Part shown: positions 1 to 7,753 of the stretch, piece by piece | How positions within the stretch are numbered: position 1 is the stretch's first letter | Layout of the letters: each line of letters starts with the position of its first letter | Source: Streptomyces sp. NBC_00554 | Lineage (GTDB): Bacteria; Actinomycetota; Actinomycetes; Streptomycetales; Streptomycetaceae | NCBI RefSeq assembly: GCF_041431135.1 | Contig: NZ_CP107799.1 | Location: 558,001-622,000, forward strand | Length of the DNA: 64,000 nucleotides | Direction: 5' to 3' | Translations under genes and position numbers: made by a program | The notes under the pieces: generated by a model | The model's input: the letters and a program-made list of their open reading frames with translations, nothing else | What the model was told of the DNA's origin: nothing | The model's database searches: none

Positions 1-175
1 GCCGGGTCACGCCATCGGCGGACGTGTCGGTGCCCGGCGCCCACCGGACGAGCGTGGTGCGGTGCGCGCCGGTCGGGTCCTCGGCGAGGACGCGCTCTTC
101 GATCCCCTCGGCGGCCCGGGCCGGCGCTGTCCAGGGCCCCGCGGGCAGGTGGAACTCCAACTCCGGTTTGCTCAT
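1..175 (-). CDS. Cupin-domain protein, N-terminal part (runs off the left edge)
   Basis: The ATG lies at 175-173 and overlaps the TGA of the upstream nitrilase-fold gene by 4 bases (ATGA), so the two are translationally coupled. The 58 visible residues contain PELEFHLPAGPWT, then GIEERVLAEDPTG and LVRWAPGTDTS. This is the pattern of the first strands of ChrR/anti-sigma-type cupins, small beta-barrels that bind a metal or a small molecule. The metal-binding histidines would lie outside the window. Its place behind an amidase and a transporter suggests a role in the same catabolic pathway. The family call is moderate because only the N-terminus is seen. Confidence 0.6.
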   Translation of the reverse strand, partial: MSKPELEFHLPAGPWTAPARAAEGIEERVLAEDPTGAHRTTLVRWAPGTDTSADGVTR

Positions 176-975
176 GAGTCCCGCCCCAGGCGGCGGTTGG
201 CCAGCACCGACGTCTTCTTGCGGACGGCTGTGACCTCGTCGACATCGAGGTCGGCGATCAGCAGGCCCGGCTCCGCATCCAAGCCCGCGCGTACGGTCCC
301 GTCCGGGCCGACCACCAAGCTGTGCCCGATGCCTGTCGGCGCCGAGGAGTGCGCTGCCACTCCCCCGGCCGCCGGGTCGGCCTGGTCCACGGCCGCGACC
401 CAGAGCGTGGCGTCCAGGGCGCGGGCACGGACCAGCAGTTCCCACTGTTCACGCTTGCCCGGCCCGGCTCCCCAGGACGCGGCCAGCAGCGTCGAGATGG
501 CACCCGCGTCGGCGTGCGCCCGGAACAGTTCGGGGAAGCGGACGTCGTAGCAGGTGGCCAGTCCCATGCGTACGCCGTCGATGTCGATCGTGACGATCCG
601 CGAGCCCGCGGCGACCGTGTCCGACTCGGCGTAGCCGAAGGCGTCGTACAGATGGATCTTGTCGTACGCCGCCTCAACACCCGGGCCGGTGGCCAGCAGG
701 GTGTTGGCCACCCGTCCGCGCGGAGCCGGGGTGAACATGCCCGCCACCACGACGGTGCCGGCCGCGGCTGCGATGGCGCGCACCGCATCCGCCCAAGGTC
801 CGTCGAGGGGCTGTGCGATCGGTGCCAAGGGGGTACCGAAGCAGGCCATCGACGCCTCGGGGAACACGACGACGCGCGCTCCGGCCGCCGCGGCGCGATG
901 GGTGTCGTCCTCGATGAGTGCGAGGTTCTTGTCGGGTTCGGTTCCGCTGGTGAACTGGCTCAGGGCGATACGCAC
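172..975 (-). CDS. Carbon-nitrogen hydrolase (nitrilase superfamily amidase)
   Basis: 267 residues with a GTG start at 975, the usual length for a single-domain CN hydrolase. The nitrilase catalytic triad is visible: Glu40 in VVVFPEAS, Lys106 in YDKIHLYD and Cys142 in LATCYDVRFPEL. The enzyme should hydrolyse a small amide or nitrile to the acid plus ammonia in the cytoplasm; the substrate cannot be read from the sequence. It lies 49 bases downstream of an MHS-type transporter and overlaps a cupin gene. This suggests an uptake-and-deamidation operon together with the divergent DUF2848 gene. Deaminated-glutathione amidase is an alternative within the same superfamily. Confidence 0.85.
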   Translation of the reverse strand: MRIALSQFTSGTEPDKNLALIEDDTHRAAAAGARVVVFPEASMACFGTPLAPIAQPLDGPWADAVRAIAAAAGTVVVAGMFTPAPRGRVANTLLATGPGVEAAYDKIHLYDAFGYAESDTVAAGSRIVTIDIDGVRMGLATCYDVRFPELFRAHADAGAISTLLAASWGAGPGKREQWELLVRARALDATLWVAAVDQADPAAGGVAAHSSAPTGIGHSLVVGPDGTVRAGLDAEPGLLIADLDVDEVTAVRKKTSVLANRRLGRDS

Positions 976-1024
976 GGGCGGCCTTTCTACGTCGGGATGG
1001 ATGCGGGCGGGGATCGGCGCGGGA

Positions 1025-2380
1025 TCAGGAAACCTCGGCGGCGGGTTCGGAGGAGTGTGCGACGCGTGGCATCTCCTCGTCCGTGGCGTCGTCCGCGTCC
1101 CGGCCCAGCGACAGGCCGGCGATGGTGACGGCCGCGGCGACGGCGATGTACAGCGCCAGCGGAACCCAGCTGTCGTACGAGCTCAGCAGAGCGGTGAACA
1201 ACAGCGGTGCGACCGCGCCGCCGATGAGGCCAGCGAGCGTGTAGGCCAGCGAGGAGCCCGTGTAGCGCAGCCGCGGGGAGAACTGCTCGGCGATGAAAGC
1301 CGCCTGCGGCCCGTACATGACGGAGTGGATGGCCAGGCCCACGACGACGCCGAACGCGAGGAGGGGCCAGCTGCCGCCGTCGGCCATCAGGAAGAACACG
1401 AACGGCCATACGCCCGCCGCCACGGCCGCACAGCCGTACAGCAGACGCCTGTTGACCCGGTCGGACAGGGCTCCGGCGAGCGGGATGAGGAAGACCTGGA
1501 GCGAGGAGCCGATGAGTACGGCGGCCAGCGCGGAGCCGCGCGCCATGCCCAGTTCGCCGGTGGCGTAGGTGAGGACGAAGACGGTGAACATCGCGTAGAG
1601 CACATCGGGGCCCACCCGGCACAGGATGGCCGCGCACAGGGCGCGGGGCTGGGTGGTGAACACCTCGCGGATCGGCGCCTCGGGCCGACTCTGTTCGGCC
1701 TGCATCGCCTTGAACACCGGTGTCTCCTCCAGCTTGGCCCGGATCCACAGGCCGAAGCCGACCAGCACGCCGGACAGCAGGAACGCCACGCGCCAGCCCC
1801 AGGACAGGAACTGATCCTCCGTCAGGAGTACGCCGAGGGCGGCCAGGACGCCGTTCGCGAGGAGGTTGCCGGCGGGCGGTCCGACCTGCGCGGCGGAGGC
1901 GTAGAAGCCGCGGCGGCGCGGGTCCCCGAACTCGCTGGACAGCAGGACTGCGCCGCCCCACTCGCCGCCCACGCCGACGCCCTGGGCGAAGCGCAGCACG
2001 ACCAGGGCGATGGGAGCGGCGACACCGACAGTGCCGTACGCGGGCAGCAGGCCGATGAGGAAGGTGGCCACGCCGATGAGGATCAGCGTGGCGATGAGGA
2101 CCTTCTTGCGGCCGATGACATCGCCGAGCCTGCCGAAGACGAAGCCGCCGAGCGGACGGGAGAGATAGCCCACCGCGTAGGTGGAGAACGCCAGGAGCGT
2201 GCCGGTGAGGGGGTCCTCGGAGGGGAAGAAGAGGTCGCCGAAGACCAGGGCGGCGGCGGCCGAGTAGACCGCGAAGTCGTACCACTCCAGGGCGGTGCCG
2301 GTGAGGCTGGCGAAGAAGGCGCGGCGGATGCCGGAGCGGCCCGGCGGCGGCGCCTCCGTGGCCTGCTGGGTGTGCTGCAT
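1025..2380 (-). CDS. MFS transporter, metabolite:H+ symporter (MHS) family
   Basis: About 451 residues from the ATG at 2380; the frame stays open upstream to 2569, but the conserved part begins just after residue 15. The N-terminal TALEWYDFAVYS and the loop 2-3 motif GRLGDVIGRKK are typical of the MHS branch (ShiA/ProP/KgtP relatives), which import organic acids or zwitterions with protons. About twelve hydrophobic segments are visible. The C-terminal tail is acidic and cytoplasmic. It is the first gene of the operon leading to the nitrilase and cupin genes. It is transcribed divergently from the DUF2848 gene across a region with GTATAC half-sites, so substrate-controlled expression is likely. 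Confidence 0.85.
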   Translation of the reverse strand: MQHTQQATEAPPPGRSGIRRAFFASLTGTALEWYDFAVYSAAAALVFGDLFFPSEDPLTGTLLAFSTYAVGYLSRPLGGFVFGRLGDVIGRKKVLIATLILIGVATFLIGLLPAYGTVGVAAPIALVVLRFAQGVGVGGEWGGAVLLSSEFGDPRRRGFYASAAQVGPPAGNLLANGVLAALGVLLTEDQFLSWGWRVAFLLSGVLVGFGLWIRAKLEETPVFKAMQAEQSRPEAPIREVFTTQPRALCAAILCRVGPDVLYAMFTVFVLTYATGELGMARGSALAAVLIGSSLQVFLIPLAGALSDRVNRRLLYGCAAVAAGVWPFVFFLMADGGSWPLLAFGVVVGLAIHSVMYGPQAAFIAEQFSPRLRYTGSSLAYTLAGLIGGAVAPLLFTALLSSYDSWVPLALYIAVAAAVTIAGLSLGRDADDATDEEMPRVAHSSEPAAEVS

Positions 2381-2418
2381 GCTGCCTGTTCCTTGCGTCG
2401 GGGGACGTCGACCTTTCG

Positions 2419-2450
2419 GCATACTTCTTGTATACAGGTCGTATGCGCAA
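2419..2450. promoter_or_regulatory. Phased GTATAC half-sites in the divergent promoter region
   Basis: Three related hexamers are spaced exactly 11 bases apart: GCATAC at 2419-2424 (the inverse of GTATGC), the palindrome GTATAC at 2430-2435, and GTATGC at 2441-2446. The outer flanks TTGTATAC and GTATGCGCAA form an imperfect inverted repeat. The block lies between the MHS transporter and the DUF2848 gene, where both promoters must be. GntR/FCD regulators bind sites of this general form, but no such regulator is in the window, so the assignment is inferred. Confidence 0.5.
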
Positions 2451-2501
2451 CCCCTGCGCCGGAAGTTAACCGCTTCGAAACCGATCCCTCCAGGAGTTCC
2501 C

Positions 2502-3188
2502 GTGGCCGTGCTGACCTTCGAACTGCCCGACGGTTCTGTCCGTGACGTCGATGTACGCCAGGTACTCAACGCCGGATACGCCGGGCGCAGCCAGCAGGAT
2601 GTCGCCGCGCACGTGGCGGAGCTGGCCGAGCTCGGCGTGCCCGCGCCGTCCGTGACCCCGGCGCTCTACCCCGTCTCCCCCTACCTCGCCCAGCAGACCG
2701 ACACGGTCGCCGCCCAGCACGCCCGCACCTCCGGCGAGGCCGAGTGGGCCCTGATCGTCGCCGCGGACGGAGAACTGCTGCTCACCGCTGCCTGCGACCA
2801 CACCGACCGGGATCTCGAGGTGCACGGGGTCGCCTGGAGCAAGAACGCGGGCCCGGACGTCCTCGCCCGCCGCGCCTGGCGGCTGGCCGACGTCGAGGCG
2901 CGCCTCGACGAGCTCACCCTGCGGGCCTGGGTCACCCACGACGGCAAGGAGTCCGAGATCCAGAGCGGCACGCTCGCCGAGTTGCTCACTCCGGGCTACT
3001 GGGCCGAAATCCTGCGCTCCCGGGGCGACTTGGTCCCCGGCACCGTCCTCATCTCCGGGACAATCCCGATGACCGAGGACGTAGACCAGTTCGCCGAGAC
3101 CTGGCGCGTGGAGCTGGGCGACCCGGCGACCGGAGACACGATCCGCCTGGCCTACGACGTGATTCCGATGCCCGAACCGATCGGCTGA
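2502..3188 (+). CDS. DUF2848 family protein
   Basis: 228 residues. The GTG at 2502 follows AGGAG at 2492-2496 and gives the family's usual start, MAVLTFELPDGS. The C-terminal half contains GDLVPGTVLISGTIP, which resembles the GD-V-L-TGTP strand of fumarylacetoacetate-hydrolase-fold proteins, so a hydrolase or decarboxylase acting on an oxo-acid is possible. No reaction is established. The gene is divergent from the MHS transporter/nitrilase operon and shares its regulatory region, which suggests that it handles the same compound. Confidence 0.8.
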   Translation: MAVLTFELPDGSVRDVDVRQVLNAGYAGRSQQDVAAHVAELAELGVPAPSVTPALYPVSPYLAQQTDTVAAQHARTSGEAEWALIVAADGELLLTAACDHTDRDLEVHGVAWSKNAGPDVLARRAWRLADVEARLDELTLRAWVTHDGKESEIQSGTLAELLTPGYWAEILRSRGDLVPGTVLISGTIPMTEDVDQFAETWRVELGDPATGDTIRLAYDVIPMPEPIG

Positions 3189-3202
3189 GGGCGCCGGAGG
3201 TC

Positions 3203-3232
3203 CCCGTAGCGGTGGCTGGGCTCCGCTACGGG
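3203..3232. terminator. Hairpin between convergent genes
   Basis: A 10-bp perfect stem, CCCGTAGCGG with CCGCTACGGG, has a 10-base loop. It lies just after the DUF2848 stop and covers the stop codon of the convergent isomerase gene, so it could end transcription from both sides. Confidence 0.65.
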
Positions 3233-3681
3233 CCGGTCCTGCCGAGGTCCAGGCGTCCGACGTGTGCCACGTTCTTCTGGTCGTCGGCGTCGTCGCCGGC
3301 CTGGGCGGCGAACCAGGCGTCGAGGATCTCCCTGAGCAGCGGCTCGGAGGTCAACCGCAGGCTCAGCGCCAGTACATTGGCGTCGTTCCAGCGGCGTGCG
3401 CCGTCCGCCGTGTACGCGTCCGTGCACAGGGCCGCTCGTACCCCCGCCACCTTGTTCGCGGCGATCGACGCGCCCGTGCCGGTCCAGCAGCAGACGACCG
3501 CCTGGTCCGAGGTCCCGGCGGCGACCTCTCGGGCCGCCGCCTCCGAGCAGAACGCCCACTGGGTGTTGTCGCCGGGCTTGAGCGCCCCGTGCGTCAGTAC
3601 CTCGTGGCCACGGGCACGCAACTCCGTGACGAGGTGCCGGGCCACAGGTTCGTCCATGTCCGAGGAAACGGAGATCCGCAT
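3226..3681 (-). CDS. RpiB/LacA/LacB family sugar-phosphate isomerase
   Basis: 151 residues. The fold signature CCWTGTGASIAANK followed by GVRAALCTD matches the substrate loop of ribose-5-phosphate isomerase B and galactose-6-phosphate isomerases, including the catalytic cysteine region. Members interconvert aldose and ketose phosphates. The N-terminus MRISVSSDMD carries the aspartates that open the ring. The C-terminal 25 residues are variable. Nothing beside it points to one sugar, so the true substrate is open; Streptomyces often carries such orphan paralogues beside the housekeeping RpiB. Confidence 0.82.
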   Translation of the reverse strand: MRISVSSDMDEPVARHLVTELRARGHEVLTHGALKPGDNTQWAFCSEAAAREVAAGTSDQAVVCCWTGTGASIAANKVAGVRAALCTDAYTADGARRWNDANVLALSLRLTSEPLLREILDAWFAAQAGDDADDQKNVAHVGRLDLGRTGP

Positions 3682-3836
3682 GCCTCGAAGACTACGCAGC
3701 GGATGAGCCGGATGTCTTCGGGCCTCTGCCGCCGACGCTCCTCGGCGTGATCAACTGGCAGCACAGCGGCGGCGACGGCCCGCTGCCGCCACAGGTTCGC
3801 CAAGAGCACTACGCGGGTGTACGGAGAGGGGAAAGC

Positions 3837-4646
3837 GTGAGTGAGAGCCAGCGCCCGGACGGATCGGCAAGGCTGAACACCTCGGTGGCACACAATGCCC
3901 GGGTCTGGAACTACTGGATCGGCGGCAAGGACAACTACGAGGTCGACCAGCGGGTGGGCGACCAGGTCGCCGCCATGTTCCCGGTCATCCGGGACGTGGC
4001 CCGCGCCGACCGCGAGTTCCTGGGGCGTGCGGTCACGTACCTGGCCGCCGAGTGCGGGGTACGGCAGTTTCTGGACATCGGTACCGGGCTGCCGACGATG
4101 GACAACACCCATCAGATCGCCCAGCGCATCGCGCCCGAGTCGCGGATCGTGTACGTCGACAACGATCCCATCGTGCTCGTCCACGCCCGTTCCCTGCTCA
4201 CCGGCACCCCGGAGGGCACCACCGACTACATCGACGCCGACGTCCACCAACCGGACACCATCGTCCAGGGCGCCGCGGCGGCCCTCGACCTCGACCGGCC
4301 CGTCGCGGTCATGATGCTCGGCATCCTGAACTTCGTCCTCGACACCGGCCAGGCCCAGGACATCGTGCGCCGAGTCATGGCCGCGGTGCCCTCCGGCAGT
4401 TACCTCGCGCTGACCCACCCCACCACGGACGCCGACCTGGGCGGCGAGGGCAACGTCGAGGCCATGGCCTTCTGGAACAAGAACGCCACCCCGCCGATCA
4501 CCGCCCGCAGCCGAGCGGAGATCACCGCCTTCTTCGACGGCCTGGACCTGATCACCCCGGGAATCGTCTCCTGCTCGCAATGGCACGCCGAGGCCGAATC
4601 CCCCGCGGCGCTCCCGCAGTTCGGCGCCGTCGCCCGGAAGCCCTGA
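3837..4646 (+). CDS. SAM-dependent methyltransferase (DUF574 / Methyltransf_19 family)
   Basis: 269 residues from the GTG at 3837, preceded by GAGAGGGGAAA. An upstream in-frame start at 3747 would add 30 non-conserved residues. The SAM-binding strand FLDIGTGLPT and the N-terminal ARVWNYWIGGKDNY are hallmarks of a family present in many copies in Streptomyces. The second motif, YVDNDPIVL, contains the acidic residue that holds the SAM ribose. Substrates of this family are unknown, though some members lie beside secondary-metabolite or regulatory genes. It stands alone here. Confidence 0.88.
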   Translation: MSESQRPDGSARLNTSVAHNARVWNYWIGGKDNYEVDQRVGDQVAAMFPVIRDVARADREFLGRAVTYLAAECGVRQFLDIGTGLPTMDNTHQIAQRIAPESRIVYVDNDPIVLVHARSLLTGTPEGTTDYIDADVHQPDTIVQGAAAALDLDRPVAVMMLGILNFVLDTGQAQDIVRRVMAAVPSGSYLALTHPTTDADLGGEGNVEAMAFWNKNATPPITARSRAEITAFFDGLDLITPGIVSCSQWHAEAESPAALPQFGAVARKP

Positions 4647-4695
4647 CCGGCGAGAGTGGAACCCACGCGTCGGATGTGGAAGCAAGCCCCCGCGG

Positions 4696-5346
4696 CTAGA
4701 GGACCGGGAGAGCCTCCCACCGGCGCGGTGCGCGGCGCTTGTCCAACCAGAAGACATAGCCGCGGAGGTATGCCTCCAGCCCGTCGTCGATGTAGGCGAC
4801 GAAGTCCAAGTGGCCCTGGGCGGCGTCGTGGTAGTGGGGGCGGTACTGGGCGGAGCCGTTGATGCCCCAGTCGAGGTGGGTGTCGGCGCCCCAGTCGGCC
4901 GCGATGGCCAGGGCCCAGTCGCGGACCCGTCCCCGGTCGCGCCACCATGCGCGGACGGTGGCAGGGGTCCAGTGGTCGTCGCCGTCCCAGCCGTATCCGC
5001 TGTACAGCTCCAGTTAAGCGGCCCCGACCATGGCCTCGGTCTCCGCGTCGCTCCCGGGCTGGCGGTAGACGAACTCCGTTCCGAAGCCGTCGCCGAGGTC
5101 GTCGTCGTAGGCGATGTGGTGCGGCGCATCCACCCTGCCCAGCATCATGGAGTCGGTGGCCGCGCCGTAGAACGGGCCCGGGACGTTGCGCCAGTTCCGT
5201 TCCGCCCATACGCCCGAGAAGACTTCCCTCGTCGACTCCGCAGCGGCGACGAGCCGCCGGGCCGTGGGCAGAGGGTCCCAGTAACCGCGCACGGCGAATC
5301 CTCCTCGTTCGATGACACCGGAGAGGATCATCCGCGATGCGGCCAT
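4696..5346 (-). pseudogene. Hypothetical gene interrupted by an in-frame TAA
   Basis: The reading frame begins at the ATG at 5346 (or the ATG at 5331) and encodes 110 residues ending in ETEAMVGAA before TAA at 5016-5014. The same frame then continues without another stop for 105 codons, starting LELYSGYGWDGDDHW, to TAG at 4698-4696. Both halves have protein-like composition, and the second half has no convincing start or ribosome site. A nonsense mutation in a gene of about 216 codons is the simplest reading. I do not recognise the family. The tryptophan- and aspartate-rich second half suggests a soluble globular protein. A sequencing error or programmed readthrough is possible. Confidence 0.65.
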
Positions 5347-5367
5347 GAGTCCCCGGCGGGGGGACCT

Positions 5368-5645
5368 TCAGCTCCCCGCCTGGACGTACGCCGCCCAGAC
5401 ATGAGGGCGGGCCGATATCCGGCGCCGTAGCTCTCGGACGGTGGTGGAGGGCGTGGGCGGAGGTGTCGGCGGTGTCGCCCGAGGTGCGGCGGTAGAAGTC
5501 CCGGGTGACGTGGTCGGCGTGGGTGCTGTCGATCTCCCAGAGTGTTCCGACCGCTGGGGGGGAACCCGGCGAGGAGGAAGGCGCTGGTGATGTGGGTGGC
5601 CCCCGACGCAGCCCTGAACTCGGCGTTCGCCTGCCGACCCCATAA
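5368..5645 (-). pseudogene. Frameshifted C-terminal remnant of a CHAT-domain protein
   Basis: Translated on the minus strand, three frames join into one typical CHAT-protease tail. ATHITSAFLLAGFP is followed, after a shift in the poly-C run near 5555, by AVGTLWEIDSTHADHVTRD with FYRRTSGD. After a second shift near 5447 it ends TVRELRRRISARPHVWAAYV then QAGS and stop at 5368. CHAT (caspase-like TPR-associated) proteins end in GTLWEI-D and LWAAYLHAGA. The catalytic His and Cys region is absent, so this is a decayed end piece. It fills the gap between the broken hypothetical gene and the LRV protein, so this segment looks like a zone of gene loss. Confidence 0.65.
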
Positions 5646-5685
5646 TCCAGCGGCGGTTCGATCAGGTCCCGGGCAGGATGCCTCT

Positions 5686-7212
5686 GTGCACCCTGTCCTG
5701 TGCGGGCTCGCCGCCAATGCCGCCCTCCCCTCCCTGCTGATCGACCAGTTGATCGCGCTCGCGGACGACGCCGTCGACTCGGAGCTCGCTCTTCGCCCGG
5801 ATCTCAGCCACGCGCAGGTGGTTGCGCTTGCCTCGCAGACCGACGCGACCGCTGTGCAACTCGCTTACGAGGGGCGGCTGACCGCCTCCGACATCGACCC
5901 GGTGACACAGCCTCGAGCCGCGCTCGCTCTGCTCGACGAGCAGGCCGGAAGGCCGGAGTGGGCACGCCTCTTCGCCGCCGATCCCGTCGTCGAGCACCGG
6001 GAGAAGCTGGCCGCGTGCCCCGGCCTTCCGCCCGATGTGGTGGAGACACTCGCCGCCGACCCGGACGTACGAGTCGTCGCCGAACTCGCGCTGTGGACCA
6101 CGCCGGAGATGGCCACCGGGCTCGCGAGTCATCCGCATGCCGAGGTCCGCCGTGCGGTAGCCGCGAACGAGGCGACGCCACCGGCCGTACTGGCGATGCT
6201 GGTCACCGGCGAGGGGCTGCCTCCGGCTCAGTGGTGCCTGGTCTGCGACCGTGAACGGACGCCGTTCGTGCACGATCCGCGCTGCCCGCAGCCCGACTGC
6301 GACCTGCTGCCGGGTGCCTCCTGCGACGGCTCCCACGAGTCCACCGTGCACGACATGCGGGCGTTGGCGCTGCGGAACCCGGCCACGCCCGTCGAAGCCG
6401 TCGTCGGCTTGGCCGACCATCCCTCGATGGTGCTGCGCTGGCAACTTGCCGCCCGACCCGACCTGCCACCGGATCTCTGGGAACGGCTCGCCCGCGACCC
6501 CGCTCCGGGTGTACGAGCCGACCTCGCCGAGAACCCTACGATCGGCGATGCTCAGATCCGCGCGCTGGCCACCGACCTCGACCAAGGCGTACGGCGCAGT
6601 CTCGCGCACAACCCGAGTGTGCCGCTCGACGTGCTCGGCCGGTTGGCCGCCGTGACCAAGACCGGTCCAACCCTGCTGCCCCGGATCGCCGCCGCGTCTC
6701 CGGCCGAGGTCGAGGACATGGCCAGGTCGACGAATCCGGCCCTGCGGATGCTCGTCGCGCAACGACGCGACCTGCCGGCCGGGATCCGCGATCAGCTGGC
6801 CCTCGACCCCGACGCGAAGGTGGTCAAGTCCGTCGCACCGCATCCGGGCCTCTCCGAAGCCCAACTGCGGGCCATGGTCGACCGGCACGGAGTCCGCGTC
6901 CTCGCCAAGGTGGCAACCAACCCCGCCGCGTCACCGGCACTGCTTGAGTACCTGGCCCGGCACGAACCGCCGGTTCAGAAGGCCTTCCGCGAGATCGCCC
7001 GGCACCCCAACGCCACGGCCCCGTCCCTCCTCGCCTGCCTGACGGACGACCAAGCCCGGCCCATAGCCGCCGGCCACCCCGCCCTGCCTCCGCACGTCAT
7101 GGTCGAACTGCTCTCGGACGACAACTGGCAAGTGGCGGAAGCCGCGGCGGCCAATCCGTCTCTGCCACAGGCCGTCATGCCGGAGCTGATCCCTGCCGGA
7201 TCGGAGCCATAG
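5686..7212 (+). CDS. Leucine-rich-repeat-variant (LRV)-like repeat protein with cysteine cluster
   Basis: 508 residues from the GTG at 5686, which follows a GGCAGGA site. Most of the protein is short alpha-helical repeats of the kind LAxDPDxxVRxxLAxNP, typical of leucine-rich repeat variant proteins, which act as binding scaffolds. The array is interrupted by a segment with five cysteines: Cys184, Cys187, Cys200, Cys205 and Cys213 (WCLVCDRE, DPRCPQPDCD, GASCDG). This could bind zinc or an iron-sulfur cluster. No signal peptide or membrane segment is seen. Its function is unknown, and the neighbours (a CHAT remnant and a zinc-ribbon protein) give only weak context. Confidence 0.75.
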   Translation: MHPVLCGLAANAALPSLLIDQLIALADDAVDSELALRPDLSHAQVVALASQTDATAVQLAYEGRLTASDIDPVTQPRAALALLDEQAGRPEWARLFAADPVVEHREKLAACPGLPPDVVETLAADPDVRVVAELALWTTPEMATGLASHPHAEVRRAVAANEATPPAVLAMLVTGEGLPPAQWCLVCDRERTPFVHDPRCPQPDCDLLPGASCDGSHESTVHDMRALALRNPATPVEAVVGLADHPSMVLRWQLAARPDLPPDLWERLARDPAPGVRADLAENPTIGDAQIRALATDLDQGVRRSLAHNPSVPLDVLGRLAAVTKTGPTLLPRIAAASPAEVEDMARSTNPALRMLVAQRRDLPAGIRDQLALDPDAKVVKSVAPHPGLSEAQLRAMVDRHGVRVLAKVATNPAASPALLEYLARHEPPVQKAFREIARHPNATAPSLLACLTDDQARPIAAGHPALPPHVMVELLSDDNWQVAEAAAANPSLPQAVMPELIPAGSEP

Positions 7213-7267
7213 GTCCGGTCACGAAATTCTGTCGAATTCGTCCTGGGGGCATGCGTACGCTCCCCAC

Positions 7268-7597
7268 ATGGCCCATGCGAAGACCTCGTACGTCTGCCTG
7301 CCTTGCCGGGCCTCCTACAAGCAGCCTTTCGGCGCGGAGCGGCAGCGGGTCTGTCCGCGCTGCGCGGAGCCGTTGATTCATGTCGGCTCGGCCTTCGCCG
7401 CGCCCCGGCGGCGGGACGTCGCGGCATGGCGGACGCTCACCGTTCTCCTCAACGCGGGCGTGCGCTTCCACAAAAGCTGCTGCGGTGGCCCCGGATTCCG
7501 GCCCCGCACGCTGCGCGAGGTCCGCGAGCGGATGAATTACGCGCGGCGCACCGGAGAGCCCATCGCGAGAGCGCTCGTACGGCCCGATGTGCCCTGA
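7268..7597 (+). CDS. Small zinc-ribbon protein of unknown function
   Basis: 109 residues from ATG at 7268. Two CxxC pairs, CLPCRASYKQ and CPRCAEPLI, form a probable zinc ribbon at the N-terminus. A basic C-terminal half (FRPRTLREVRERMNYARR) follows and could bind nucleic acid. I recall close Streptomyces relatives being labelled deoxyxylulose-5-phosphate synthase in databases; that label cannot be right for a protein this short with no thiamine-diphosphate fold. It starts 55 bases after the LRV gene in the same direction. Confidence 0.7.
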   Translation: MAHAKTSYVCLPCRASYKQPFGAERQRVCPRCAEPLIHVGSAFAAPRRRDVAAWRTLTVLLNAGVRFHKSCCGGPGFRPRTLREVRERMNYARRTGEPIARALVRPDVP

Positions 7598-7704
7598 CAG
7601 TTCACGAGATCGCCGCACACGGGGCATCCGTCCCGCCTTGGGAAACGGTCACGCAGGAGGAGAGGCCGACTCGACTGTCGGCTCATCGAACCCAGCTGCT
7701 CAAG

Positions 7705-7743
7705 GCCGCTCCCGCGCAGGCCGCAGCACTGCGCGGGAGCGGC
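7705..7743. terminator. Strong GC-rich hairpin downstream of the subtilase gene
   Basis: A 14-bp perfect stem beginning GCCGCTCCCGCGCA, with an 11-base loop, lies just past the stop codon (7754) of the minus-strand peptidase gene. It could also stop rightward transcription from the zinc-ribbon gene. There is no T tract, as is common in Streptomyces. Confidence 0.7.
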
Positions 7744-7753
7744 TGGCAGTGGG

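Noticed and set aside
659..2545. 628-codon plus-strand frame over the transporter
   Set aside because: It is antisense to the nitrilase and MHS genes, with a Glu/Gly/Arg-rich composition and no recognisable motif.
7268..7597. Deoxyxylulose-5-phosphate synthase (a label I recall for close relatives)
   Set aside because: A 109-residue zinc-ribbon protein cannot contain the thiamine-diphosphate enzyme of over 600 residues.
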